In this document: piece by piece, positions 51,246 to 60,126 of the stretch | Layout of the letters: each line of letters opens with the position of its first letter | Numbering within the stretch: position 1 is the first letter of the stretch | Assembly: GCA_964562455.1 (NCBI GenBank) | Contig: CAZLTN010000020.1 | Location: 1 to 64,000, forward strand | DNA: 64,000 bases | Direction: 5' to 3' | From: Ravibacter sp964562455 | GTDB taxonomy: Bacteria; Bacteroidota; Bacteroidia; Cytophagales; Spirosomataceae | The notes under the pieces: generated by a model | What the model was told of the DNA's origin: nothing | Databases searched by the model: none | Seen by the model: the letters and a program-made list of their open reading frames with translations, nothing else | Made by a program: the position numbers and the translations under genes

Positions 51246-51756
51246 CACTCAAACTATCCCCGTTATGAATTGGAAACAACTTGGAACCGACCTCTGCAAT
51301 GCGTATATCTTCTTCTGCGCATCCATTTATCTCGGCCTTTTCTGGTCACTGCATTTCTTTTGGTTTCCCAATTACCCGGCCACGCTGAACCCGGATAATT
51401 ATTACGACGCCATCATTCCACAGACCACCCTGGCCACCAGATTCTTTTTCGTTACCATTCCCATCATGGCCGTAGCCATCCTGGTCATGCTGATCAGCGA
51501 GTGGAAAACCCGCCTGCGCTGGGTACCCCTGCTGTGGATACCCGGACTGTTGATCCCGGTAATTGTGCAGCAAGCTTATATAGAAAAGGTAAACAATGAG
51601 TTTATTGCCGGTGTAAGCAGTATGGAACGTCTGCAGGAACTGTTGCAGCGCTGGATGTTCCTGAACGACCTCCGCTGGATCATCCTGACGATTATGTGGT
51701 GTGTGACGATGTACTTTTTCGTGGCGAAAGCCCGGAATAACAGGCAACCGGCATGA
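51226..51756 (+). CDS. Integral membrane protein, four predicted helices (operon gene 3)
   Basis: A 176-residue protein with hydrophobic segments near residues 24-46, 70-93, 100-117 and 150-168. I do not recognise a catalytic motif. It overlaps the preceding gene by 20 bases and the next by four (ATGA). An alternative start at ATG 51265 (MNWKQLGTDL) would avoid the overlap. Together with the next two small membrane proteins it may form a membrane complex for the hydrophobic substrate of this operon. Confidence 0.7.
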   Translation: MTNTKSDTQTIPVMNWKQLGTDLCNAYIFFCASIYLGLFWSLHFFWFPNYPATLNPDNYYDAIIPQTTLATRFFFVTIPIMAVAILVMLISEWKTRLRWVPLLWIPGLLIPVIVQQAYIEKVNNEFIAGVSSMERLQELLQRWMFLNDLRWIILTIMWCVTMYFFVAKARNNRQPA

Positions 51757-52139
51757 AACGTTACCTTCCTGCCATCATGGTTATCATTTCGGTGATTACC
51801 ATCATATCCGGCCTGACGCAATTGTTCCTGCCCCGTTTTGTACTCGGCGTAATCGGTGCGGAAACCGATCTGCTGGCCGATCACTTTTTCAGGATCATCG
51901 GCATGTTCATGGCGTTGTTCGGCGGCCTGCTGCTGCATACCGTATATACCCCCATACCCGCCCGTGCCGCAGTAGTATGGTGCACCCTGCAAAAGCTGGG
52001 GGCTGCTGCGATGGTCGGAATCGCCGTATGGAACGGGTTGTTTTCACAACTGGCGCTCGGTGTGGCAGCCTTTGACCTGCTTTCCGCCTTGCTGCTGTTC
52101 ATTTACTTCAACTACCTCGGAAGATATGAAGGCGCTTAG
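51753..52139 (+). CDS. Small integral membrane protein (operon gene 4)
   Basis: A 128-residue protein with four hydrophobic helices (opening MKRYLPAIMVIISVITIISGLTQLF; others near 45-65, 72-93, 97-118). A small four-helix fold of the DoxX or DUF4345 kind is possible but unproven. It overlaps both neighbours (4 bases upstream, 14 bases downstream). Confidence 0.7.
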   Translation: MKRYLPAIMVIISVITIISGLTQLFLPRFVLGVIGAETDLLADHFFRIIGMFMALFGGLLLHTVYTPIPARAAVVWCTLQKLGAAAMVGIAVWNGLFSQLALGVAAFDLLSALLLFIYFNYLGRYEGA

Positions 52140-52536
52140 CTATTTTTTTTTCTATGCGTATATCGGCCTGGTTAGCCTCGCCGGCTTTTGGGGCGCCTTC
52201 CTGAATGCACGCCTGGACCATCAGCTGCTGTTTCAACTGGATACCCGGGATCTTCCTGAATATACCCGTATCAACATGCTGAGCCAATACCGCTTCCTGA
52301 GGGCTATCGAGTTAGGGTTCGGTTTATTCAGTTTCTTTTTCACCAAAGCTATTTTTAACGAAAGGGTGTTCAACCGCCTGTTTCTGAGCATCATGGCGCT
52401 GGGTGTACTGGCAAGGCTCGTTTCCATCCTGTATGAGGGCTATCCAAGCTGGATGACCTGGTTTTTCCTGCTGTTTGAGCTGATCGGTGTGATCATCATC
52501 TTTCTGTACACGCGCAAAACCCCTGACAAACCATGA
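52126..52536 (+). CDS. Small integral membrane protein (operon gene 5)
   Basis: A 136-residue protein starting at ATG 52126 with four hydrophobic helices (FFFYAYIGLVSLAGFWGAFL, then near 66-82, 86-103 and 109-128) and a conserved-looking SQYRFLRAIELGFGLF. ATG 52126 lies inside the end of the previous gene; the longer frame from 52060 is antisense-like noise. It overlaps the patatin start by four bases (ATGA). Function unknown. Confidence 0.68.
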   Translation: MKALSYFFFYAYIGLVSLAGFWGAFLNARLDHQLLFQLDTRDLPEYTRINMLSQYRFLRAIELGFGLFSFFFTKAIFNERVFNRLFLSIMALGVLARLVSILYEGYPSWMTWFFLLFELIGVIIIFLYTRKTPDKP

Positions 52537-53957
52537 GTATACCCAAACGATCGCTGGTGCTCGCCGGCGGGGGAGTAAGGCTGGCCTACCAGGCGGGAGT
52601 TTTGCAAGCCCTGGAAGAAGAAAAACTCTCTTTCAGCCATGTGGACGGCACCTCAGGAGGTATTTTCAACGCCGCAATGATGGCCTCCGGGTTATCGCCC
52701 GGGGAAATGAGCCATCGCTGGCGCAACCTCAAACTGGCGCATTTTATGGCGCCAAACAGGTTCGGGAGCTATCTCAGGCCCTCCCGCCTAACCGGCATGG
52801 CAAGTCTTGACGGTATACGCAAAAAGATATTACCGGCTCTCGGGATTGATCCGGAGAAAATCAGGAACGGTATGGGTATAGCCGTCACCTTCAACGTATG
52901 CAATTTCTCGGACAAAACGGTAGCGTCAATACCACACGCGCAGGTTACTGAAGATCATCTCGTCGCCGGTGTTTCGCTGCCGATGGCAATGCCGGCGGTC
53001 CTTATAGGCACCGACTGGTACACGGATGCGGTTTGGATCAAAGATGCCAACCTGATGGAGGCGGTGAAGCGGGGGGCCGAAGAAATCTGGCTGGTATGGG
53101 CAATCGGCAACAACCGTGAGTACCTGCCGGGATTGTTCAACCAGTATGTGCACATGATAGAAATGAGCGCCAACGGCGGCCTGCTGCTGGAGTTCGAGCA
53201 ACTTGCAGCTATAAATGAGCGGATCAGCGAAGGCCGGTCGCCATATGGACAAATCCGTCCCATCGTGCTGCACGTTATCAAGCCGGCATTTCCCTTGCCG
53301 CTGGACCCGGACCTGTTCTTTGGCGGTATCGATACGGCCACCCTGATCAACAAAGGATATGCCGATACCAAAGCTTACCTGCGCGACCGGCAACCCGGCG
53401 GTGTTCTCCCCGGTATCGGCAGCACTGCCATGAAAGAGCCGGGTATCACCCTGAACTTCCGACAGCACTTCGCCGGCTCGTTAAAGCTGGCTGCAAAGCC
53501 TGTCCGTGTCTGCTATTCCACGGCGTTTCATTTTATGAGCGGGGAAAAAGGGAAGTTTCTGGAGCTCTTTTCCGATATCACTATCGGCCCGTTTGGCAAC
53601 CCGATCCCGACCTTCGCCAACGAGGCTACCCTCGAACGGCCGGACAATCATACAGTTATACGCGTCACGTCCCTGTTTATGCATGCGCAACAAACGTACC
53701 GCATTCGGGCCGTTATCAAACTCGGGGTGGTGGCCGACTGGCTGTTGGGACTGGAATTCAAAACTGTGGAACTAACGGTTTACCACGTACCCGATAGCGG
53801 CCCGGACTCCACTTTCCTGCAGGGGCGTTTGTATCAATCCATCAAACGACGCCTTCTTAACTGCTTCTCAAGCAATGTACGGCACTACCATGGCAGAAAA
53901 TTGAAGATCGTAAAAAAAATCACCCTCATTAAACAATTATACCGGCATGAAATTTAA
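52533..53957 (+). CDS. Patatin-like phospholipase with a C-terminal extra domain
   Basis: A 474-residue protein. The first 290 residues are a patatin domain: oxyanion loop GGGVRLAYQAG (12-22), nucleophile elbow GTSGG with Ser41, and Asp165 in YTDAVWIKD, where the usual DGG/DGA reads DA. Patatins hydrolyse acyl esters of membrane lipids. Residues about 303-440 form a separate region that seems related to the C-terminal part of the GMC oxidoreductase in the same operon (shared pattern FxxxFAGS near its start and DW...VYH/LYD...GRLY/GQLK near its end). A basic tail follows. It overlaps the next gene by 11 bases. Confidence 0.85.
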   Translation: MSIPKRSLVLAGGGVRLAYQAGVLQALEEEKLSFSHVDGTSGGIFNAAMMASGLSPGEMSHRWRNLKLAHFMAPNRFGSYLRPSRLTGMASLDGIRKKILPALGIDPEKIRNGMGIAVTFNVCNFSDKTVASIPHAQVTEDHLVAGVSLPMAMPAVLIGTDWYTDAVWIKDANLMEAVKRGAEEIWLVWAIGNNREYLPGLFNQYVHMIEMSANGGLLLEFEQLAAINERISEGRSPYGQIRPIVLHVIKPAFPLPLDPDLFFGGIDTATLINKGYADTKAYLRDRQPGGVLPGIGSTAMKEPGITLNFRQHFAGSLKLAAKPVRVCYSTAFHFMSGEKGKFLELFSDITIGPFGNPIPTFANEATLERPDNHTVIRVTSLFMHAQQTYRIRAVIKLGVVADWLLGLEFKTVELTVYHVPDSGPDSTFLQGRLYQSIKRRLLNCFSSNVRHYHGRKLKIVKKITLIKQLYRHEI

Positions 53958-55662
53958 GCCCCAACGTATGGTGGCATGGTACGATGTGAGACAACTGGCC
54001 CGCACCGGTGTAAAGACTGTAGTCTCTTCCATTTTCGGCAACTTTGCCGATAAACGCGAGTTGCAGGCTGTATTAAGCGAGGCAACACCCGTTGATTATA
54101 CTGCACAGGAAGACCTATGGGTGGATTTTATTTCCGATCTGGGTGACGGCTTCAATGCTACTTACACCATGGCCAGTCTGATGGCGCAGGAGCAACTGAA
54201 GGTGGGCGACCATGTGCTCCAGCGTGGAAAAATACTGATCATGGGCGGTGACGAAGTCTATCCTACGCCGGAAAAAGAACATTATGAAAACCGGCTGCAG
54301 GGCCCGTACGAAGCCGCATTTCCGAAGAACGCAGACCAGACAGCCGACGAACGCCCCCACCTGTTTGCCATTCCGGGCAATCACGACTGGTATGATGGGC
54401 TCACCAATTTTATTAAGTTATTTTGCCAGGAACGCTCTTTGGGCAACTGGCAAACCCGGCAAAAAAGAAGCTACTTTGCCCTAAAGCTGGCACACGATGT
54501 CTGGATATGGGGCATCGACGTACAGCTCAATGCGGACATCGATTACCCCCAACTATGCTATTTTGGAGAAATCACCGACAAGATGCCCGAAGGTAGTAAA
54601 GTAATCCTCTGTACTGCCGAACCGGGATGGATATACCAGGGGGTACCGGCGGAGGAAAACGCTTACAAGCGGCTCGAGTTTTTCAAAAACAAATTTTTTA
54701 AAGGCGGGAACGCCACCCTGCTGGCGACGCTGAGCGGCGATATGCACCATTATGCACGCTATGCGGCAACAGACGACAAGGGCAGAGAATATAACCAACT
54801 CATCACGGCGGGCGGCGGCGGTGCTTTTACGCATCCCACCCACTTCCTTGCCGATAACGTTGTTATAGGCCCGCACACCACAGCCCAACTGAAAAAGACG
54901 TATCCTGACAAAGGGACGTCCAGTATGATGGCCTTCGGCAACCTGCTTTTCCCTTTTCTCAACTGGCAAATGCCGCTTACGTTCGGCTTGCTGCACCTGT
55001 TCACGTCGTGGTTCCTGCAAAGCACCACGAAATACCGGAAGGCCGAAGGAGGCCAATCATTTATGGAGTTGCTTGCCGGGTATGAGCTATCCTTCCGCAA
55101 CCTGGGCCATATACTGGACATCATGCATTATGCCTTGTCGCATAATCCTGCCGTGGTGTTGCTCAATCTGTTGCTGGCGGCCGGCATTGCCGCTTTTACG
55201 GACACCACTTATGGAAAAGGGAAGCTGAACTGGATTGCCGGCGGGCTGCATACGCTATTACAGGTTGTCAACTTTTATCTCCTGATCTGGGTCATTTCCC
55301 GTATCAACCTTCAAATGTTGGAACTACCATTGGAAAGCGGGCAGCAGATTACTCTTTTTACGTTGGAAATGGTCATCGGCGGTGGGCTCGTCAGCGGCTT
55401 GATCTTCGGATTGTACCTATTAGCAAGCACCCTCCTTTTCAAAGCGCATCCAACGGAAGCTTTTTCGTCTATGCGCCTAACCCGCTATAAGAATTTCCTT
55501 CGCATGCATATAACAAAAGAGTCCGTCCGTATCTACCCGATTGGGGTGAGGAAGGTGGTTTCTGACTGGAAGAATATCAGTGAAAATGAAGAAAAACCAG
55601 AATTTAAGGGTTCCGAAATTGATTGCGAACTCATTGAAGAACCGATTGTAATACACTACTGA
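53947..55662 (+). CDS. Membrane-bound calcineurin-like metallophosphoesterase
   Basis: A 571-residue protein. The N-terminal half is a metallophosphoesterase domain: DFISDLGDGF (61-70), GGDEVYPTP (100-108), PGNHDWYDG (143-151) and SGDMHHYARY (263-272), so the metal ligands are intact, with the first DxH replaced by DLGDG. The second half has about three or four hydrophobic helices (near 401-417, 430-452 and 472-498) and a hydrophilic C-terminus. No signal peptide is visible, so the catalytic domain is probably cytoplasmic and membrane-bound. It could dephosphorylate or cleave a phospholipid product of the patatin; inference from context. Confidence 0.83.
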   Translation: MKFKPQRMVAWYDVRQLARTGVKTVVSSIFGNFADKRELQAVLSEATPVDYTAQEDLWVDFISDLGDGFNATYTMASLMAQEQLKVGDHVLQRGKILIMGGDEVYPTPEKEHYENRLQGPYEAAFPKNADQTADERPHLFAIPGNHDWYDGLTNFIKLFCQERSLGNWQTRQKRSYFALKLAHDVWIWGIDVQLNADIDYPQLCYFGEITDKMPEGSKVILCTAEPGWIYQGVPAEENAYKRLEFFKNKFFKGGNATLLATLSGDMHHYARYAATDDKGREYNQLITAGGGGAFTHPTHFLADNVVIGPHTTAQLKKTYPDKGTSSMMAFGNLLFPFLNWQMPLTFGLLHLFTSWFLQSTTKYRKAEGGQSFMELLAGYELSFRNLGHILDIMHYALSHNPAVVLLNLLLAAGIAAFTDTTYGKGKLNWIAGGLHTLLQVVNFYLLIWVISRINLQMLELPLESGQQITLFTLEMVIGGGLVSGLIFGLYLLASTLLFKAHPTEAFSSMRLTRYKNFLRMHITKESVRIYPIGVRKVVSDWKNISENEEKPEFKGSEIDCELIEEPIVIHY

Positions 55663-55670
55663 CCAACAAC

Positions 55671-58013
55671 ATGAAAAACAGGTTATCTGCTCCTATTACA
55701 GCACTCAAAAACCATTATGATGTGGTGGTTATCGGCTCAGGATATGGCGGAAGCATCGCCGCATCCCGCATGGCGCGCCTGGGAAAACAGGTATGCCTGC
55801 TTGAAAAGGGCCGGGAGTTCCTGCCCGGCGAATTTCCGGCAGGACTGTCTGCCGCTACCAAAGAAATGCAGCTCAGCAAAGGAAAACTACACGTTGGCCC
55901 CAAAGATGGTTTGTATGAATTTGTAGTCGGCGACGATATCAGCGTGTTCAAGGGGTGCGGGCTTGGCGGTACGTCGCTGGTCAACGCTAACGTATCCATT
56001 GAAGCTGAAGAACGGGTATTTGATGATCGGAGGTGGCCGAAAGAAATCCGGGAACACCCCGAAACATTGAAAGCAGGTATCGAACGCGCCAGGCAGATGC
56101 TGCAGCCGAACCCTTATCCGGAAGGCCGTGACAACTATCCGTTGCTCAATAAAACAGAGGCCCTGCGACGATCTGCCAAACATATGGATAAACCCTTCCG
56201 GCTGATGGATATCAACGTTCGCTTTGAGGACGGGCCCAACTATGCCGGCGTAGAGCAGAAAAAATGCAACAACTGCGGCGATTGTGTGACAGGGTGCAAC
56301 GCCGGCGCCAAAAACACGACGCATATGAACTATCTGCCCGATGCCGCCGCACACGGAGCCCGGATATTTACGGAAGTATCAGTAAGTCACCTGGAACGCC
56401 GTGGAAACCGATGGCTGGTATGGTTTGACCTGCCGCGCTCCGGGCGCAACCGTTTTAAAGCGCCGCTACTGTTTATAACGGCCGATAGCGTGATCCTGGG
56501 CGCGGGCTCGCTGGGCAGCACGGAAATACTGATACGGTCGGCTGAAAGAGGCCTGGAACTATCCAACGTCCTCGGAAAACGGTTTACAGGCAATGGCGAC
56601 GTACTTGGTTTCGGTTATAACAACGACACGGCGATTAACGGTATAGGGCAGGGCAGCCGGATAAAAGCGGGCGTAACCGGCAAAGTAGGCCCCTGTATCA
56701 CAAGCGCCATCGACCTGCGCCGCCAACCGAACCTGGAAGAAGGCATGACATTGGAAGAGGGAACGGTTCCCTATCCCATCCGAAGCATACTCGGGGCGGC
56801 ACTCATTCCGCTTGCACGCGTAGTCGGCCGGGATACCGATCGTGATGCATTCGACTACCTGAGGGAAAAATGGCGGGAACTGAAAAGCTTCTCGGCCGGC
56901 CCCTTCCTTGGCGCCATGAATAATACGCAGATCTACCTGGTCATGACACACGACGATGGTAACGGTGAGCTGGAGTTGAAAGACAACAAGATAAACATCA
57001 GGTGGCCCGGCGTCGGCGAACAGGAAATTTTTAAAAGCGTAAACCGGCGCCTCATAGATGCAACAACTGCGCTCGGGGGTAATTTTGTAAGGAGTCCGGC
57101 CTGGACCAAACTGATGAATTACGACCTGATCACCGTCCATCCGCTGGGAGGCTGTATCATGGCTGACGATGCGGCGGAAGGCGTTGTGAATCACCGGGGA
57201 CAAGTTTTTGCGGGGAAAAGCGGCACTGAAGTATATCCCGGGTTATATGTCATGGATGGTGCGGTTATTCCCCGGACACTGGGGACGAATCCGCTGCTGA
57301 CCATATCGGGCCTGGCCGAACGGAATTGTCTCCTGATAGCCGAAGAAAAAGGTCAGCGCCTGTCATATACTCCGGCTGCTGCCATTCCTGAAGGCGAACC
57401 CGATACCACCGGCATCCGGTTTACGGAAACCATGCGCGGCAGCTTCAGAAAGACAGGAGCAGAAGACGATCAGCCGTTTGAATTTACCCTGACTATACTA
57501 GCACCGGATATCTCCGGCTTTATTGCCGACGAAAACCATGAAGCCGGTATGGCAGGATCGGTGACCGCCCCTTCCCTTTCGGCAAGCCCGATGACGGTCA
57601 GCCGGGGCGTATTCAATCTCTTTGTCAGGGACCCTGCCCGTAAAGACGTGAAACTGATGAAGTACGCCATGCAATTGCACAGCGCCGAAGGCCGTACGTA
57701 TTACTTTAAAGGCTATAAAGAAATTGAGAACAATTCAGGATTTGATGTGTGGAAAGACACAACTGTACTATTTATCACTTTGTATGACGGGGCTGATGAC
57801 CGGCAACCTGTATTAGGACAGGGACAACTGAAAATCCTCCCCTTCGATTTCCTGAAACAGATCGCAACGATCACGGCCATCCGGCCCCGTAACCGGTTGA
57901 ATGCCATATGGACGCTGATCCGGTTCGGGCTGCTGTTCGGCGGTAATATTTTCAAAACCTATTTCCGGTTCCGTAAAAGCCGGAATGTGGCTGCTGAAGA
58001 CGAGGATATGTAA
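55671..58013 (+). CDS. GMC-family oxidoreductase, cholesterol-oxidase-like, with cysteine motif and extra C-terminal domain
   Basis: A 780-residue FAD enzyme. The dinucleotide fold VVVIGSGYGGSIAASRMA (18-35) starts the GMC domain; VFKGCGLGGTSLVNANV (92-108), the catalytic HPLGGC (490-495, His490) and NPLLTISGLAERN (540-552) follow. A ferredoxin-like cysteine cluster CNNCGDCVTGC lies at 199-209, as in cholesterol-oxidase-related and long-chain-alcohol-oxidase-like GMC proteins. Residues 581-730 form an extra domain with FTETMRGSF that in other bacteria can be fused further to an acid-lipase-like hydrolase; here that hydrolase is the first gene of the operon. It probably oxidises a hydroxyl on a sterol-like, terpenoid or long-chain lipid. 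Confidence 0.87.
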   Translation: MKNRLSAPITALKNHYDVVVIGSGYGGSIAASRMARLGKQVCLLEKGREFLPGEFPAGLSAATKEMQLSKGKLHVGPKDGLYEFVVGDDISVFKGCGLGGTSLVNANVSIEAEERVFDDRRWPKEIREHPETLKAGIERARQMLQPNPYPEGRDNYPLLNKTEALRRSAKHMDKPFRLMDINVRFEDGPNYAGVEQKKCNNCGDCVTGCNAGAKNTTHMNYLPDAAAHGARIFTEVSVSHLERRGNRWLVWFDLPRSGRNRFKAPLLFITADSVILGAGSLGSTEILIRSAERGLELSNVLGKRFTGNGDVLGFGYNNDTAINGIGQGSRIKAGVTGKVGPCITSAIDLRRQPNLEEGMTLEEGTVPYPIRSILGAALIPLARVVGRDTDRDAFDYLREKWRELKSFSAGPFLGAMNNTQIYLVMTHDDGNGELELKDNKINIRWPGVGEQEIFKSVNRRLIDATTALGGNFVRSPAWTKLMNYDLITVHPLGGCIMADDAAEGVVNHRGQVFAGKSGTEVYPGLYVMDGAVIPRTLGTNPLLTISGLAERNCLLIAEEKGQRLSYTPAAAIPEGEPDTTGIRFTETMRGSFRKTGAEDDQPFEFTLTILAPDISGFIADENHEAGMAGSVTAPSLSASPMTVSRGVFNLFVRDPARKDVKLMKYAMQLHSAEGRTYYFKGYKEIENNSGFDVWKDTTVLFITLYDGADDRQPVLGQGQLKILPFDFLKQIATITAIRPRNRLNAIWTLIRFGLLFGGNIFKTYFRFRKSRNVAAEDEDM

Positions 58014-58051
58014 TATTTTGTAAGCGCTGCTCTTCCCTATGGGCATCCCGA

Positions 58052-58083
58052 TTTGGTAAACCAGCCAAAGCGGGATAGCTTTG
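58052..58083 (+). promoter_or_regulatory. Promoter for manC
   Basis: TTTG (58052-58055), 20-base spacer, TAGCTTTG (58076-58083): a full match to the Bacteroidota consensus, 33 bases before the start codon. It makes manC a separate unit from the lipid operon. Confidence 0.7.
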
Positions 58084-58115
58084 TGCAAAAAAGAAAGCAG
58101 TGAAGTCATTTAGCT

Positions 58116-59183
58116 ATGAATGATACCTATGTAATTATAATGGCCGGCGGAGTAGGAACCCGCTTCTGGCCTTTCAGTCGTGCCAATTTTCCGAAACAGT
58201 TTCATGACGTACTGGGGACAGGCAAAACATTGCTGCAGCAAACCGCCGGCAGGTTCCGGGACATCTGCCCCGAAAGCAACCTGTATGTCGTTACCAGCAC
58301 CGAATATAAGGATCTTGTTTCGGAGCAGCTTCCGTACCTTACACCCGATCAGATTCTTCTTGAGCCCAACCGGCGCAATACGGCTCCGTGCGTGTCTTAC
58401 GCCTGCTTCAAAATAGCATCGAGAAACCCGAAAGCCAATATAGTGGTTGCCCCGGCAGATCATATTATACTCCAGGAAAGTATTTTCCAGGATACGATCA
58501 GGATAGCGCTCGGCGCGACCCGTATGGAAAATATACTGGTTACGCTGGGAATTCAGCCCAACCGGCCCGACACCGGTTACGGCTACATCCAGTATGTACC
58601 GGGTAAAAAAATGGTCAAAAAAGTAAAGACCTTTACCGAAAAACCCCACTACGACCTGGCTGTACAGTTTATTGAAAGCGGTGAATTTGTGTGGAATGCC
58701 GGAATATTTATCTGGAATGTGGCCGCATTCAAGGAAGCGCTCCGCAAAAGCATGCCCGATACCTACGACCTTTTCGAGGAGGGTAGCCAGTTCTACTACA
58801 CGGAAACAGAACCGCAATTCCTGAACAAAGCGTACGCGCAATGCAGATCGATCTCGATAGACAACGGGATCATGGAAAAAGCCGATAACGTATACGTAAT
58901 ACTCAGCGACTTCGGATGGTCCGACCTGGGAACGTGGAAGTCGCTCTATGAAGTATCGGAAAAGGATGACAACCAGAATGTTACGACCGGAACACTCTCC
59001 CTGCACAATACGAAAAACTGTATCATTAAAACCCCGGAAGAAAAGCTTGTGGTGATCAACGGCCTCGAGGGTTTTATAGTTGCCGAATATGACAATGTGC
59101 TGCTGATCTGTAAAAAGGACGATGAGCAGCGCGTCAAGGATTTTGTGGCGGAAGCTAAGTTCCTGGGCGGCCAATTCGTCTGA
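58116..59183 (+). CDS. manC: Mannose-1-phosphate guanylyltransferase
   Basis: A 355-residue single-domain nucleotidyltransferase that makes GDP-mannose for surface glycans. It has the opening IIMAGGVGTRFWPFSRANFPKQF, the RRNTAPC segment, KTFTEKPHYDLA and WNAGIFIWN that define the family. It lacks the phosphomannose isomerase domain found in bifunctional ManC/AlgA. A promoter precedes it; the DUF1080 gene follows 42 bases later on the same strand. A long antisense frame covers it but is considered a shadow. Confidence 0.92.
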   Translation: MNDTYVIIMAGGVGTRFWPFSRANFPKQFHDVLGTGKTLLQQTAGRFRDICPESNLYVVTSTEYKDLVSEQLPYLTPDQILLEPNRRNTAPCVSYACFKIASRNPKANIVVAPADHIILQESIFQDTIRIALGATRMENILVTLGIQPNRPDTGYGYIQYVPGKKMVKKVKTFTEKPHYDLAVQFIESGEFVWNAGIFIWNVAAFKEALRKSMPDTYDLFEEGSQFYYTETEPQFLNKAYAQCRSISIDNGIMEKADNVYVILSDFGWSDLGTWKSLYEVSEKDDNQNVTTGTLSLHNTKNCIIKTPEEKLVVINGLEGFIVAEYDNVLLICKKDDEQRVKDFVAEAKFLGGQFV

Positions 59184-59225
59184 GGACAGGTTTGCCAAAC
59201 TCAAACATAAATTTAACGGTACCCA

Positions 59226-60092
59226 ATGAACAAACTTATCATTTTCTCGCTCCTGGCTATCCTACCCCTGATGCTATGCGCTCAAAAAAAAGCAGATAAA
59301 GAATTGTGGGAGCCGCTCTTTAACGGGAAGGACTTTGACGGATGGGATATCAAGATCCGTGGCCGCGAGCTGAATGACAATTACCTGAATACCTTCCGGG
59401 TAGAAGACGGGAAAATGGTGGTCAGGTATGATCAGTATACCGACTTCGCCAGGCAATACGGGCATATTTTCTACAAAAAAGAATATAGTTATTATAAACT
59501 GGTAATAGAATACCGCTTCGTAGGAGAGCAGGCACCGCAAGGCGAGGGATGGGCCTGGCGGAACAGCGGGGTGATGCTCCACGGGCAAACCGCCGCCTCT
59601 ATGGGCAAAGACCAGGATTTTCCTATTTCCATTGAAGTCCAGTTCCTGGGTGGCGACGGAACGAAAAAGAGGACTACCTGCAACCTTTGTACTCCGGGTA
59701 CCAATGTGGTAATAGACGGAAAACTGGTTACATCGCATTGTATCAATTCCACCTCACAAACCTATCATGGCGATCAATGGGTACGCGCCGAAGTCATTGT
59801 CCTCGGCGATTCGCTGATACAGCACTTTGCCAACGGTGAAAAAGTGCTGGAATACAACAAGCCCCAAATGGGGGGAGGGAATGTGAGCGGGCAGGAGCCG
59901 GGGATTTTCATGGATGGAAAACCGCTCACCCGCGGTACCATATCGCTCCAGAGCGAAAGCCATCCGGTCGAGTTCCGTAAAGTGGAAATCCTGAACCTGG
60001 AAGGCTGTACAGATCCCAAAGCAAGCAATTATAAGTCTTATTTTGTACACTCGGACAATTCTACCTGCGTGTACAAAGGCCGGCGAAAATAA
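59226..60092 (+). CDS. Secreted DUF1080 (3-keto-disaccharide hydrolase-like) protein
   Basis: A 288-residue protein with a signal peptide (MNKLIIFSLLAILPLMLCAQ) and a concanavalin-like DUF1080 domain: WEPLFNGKDFDGWDI at the start, then YYKLVIEYRFVG, WRNSGVMLHGQ and VEFRKVEILNLE. DUF1080 proteins are linked to glycan breakdown including 3-keto-sugar hydrolysis. The last 30 residues form an unusual cysteine-bearing tail, GCTDPKASNYKSYF followed by DNSTCVYK, of a type seen at the end of other Bacteroidota secreted proteins. It lies 42 bases after manC. Confidence 0.85.
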   Translation: MNKLIIFSLLAILPLMLCAQKKADKELWEPLFNGKDFDGWDIKIRGRELNDNYLNTFRVEDGKMVVRYDQYTDFARQYGHIFYKKEYSYYKLVIEYRFVGEQAPQGEGWAWRNSGVMLHGQTAASMGKDQDFPISIEVQFLGGDGTKKRTTCNLCTPGTNVVIDGKLVTSHCINSTSQTYHGDQWVRAEVIVLGDSLIQHFANGEKVLEYNKPQMGGGNVSGQEPGIFMDGKPLTRGTISLQSESHPVEFRKVEILNLEGCTDPKASNYKSYFVHSDNSTCVYKGRRK

Positions 60093-60126
60093 CCTCGAGA
60101 AGGATTATCGTTAAAGGAGAAAAGCC

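Noticed and set aside
58110..59204. Long antisense open frame (364 codons) covering manC
   Set aside because: It mirrors the manC coding frame, has no recognisable domain and a composition of a shadow frame; manC shows all family motifs.
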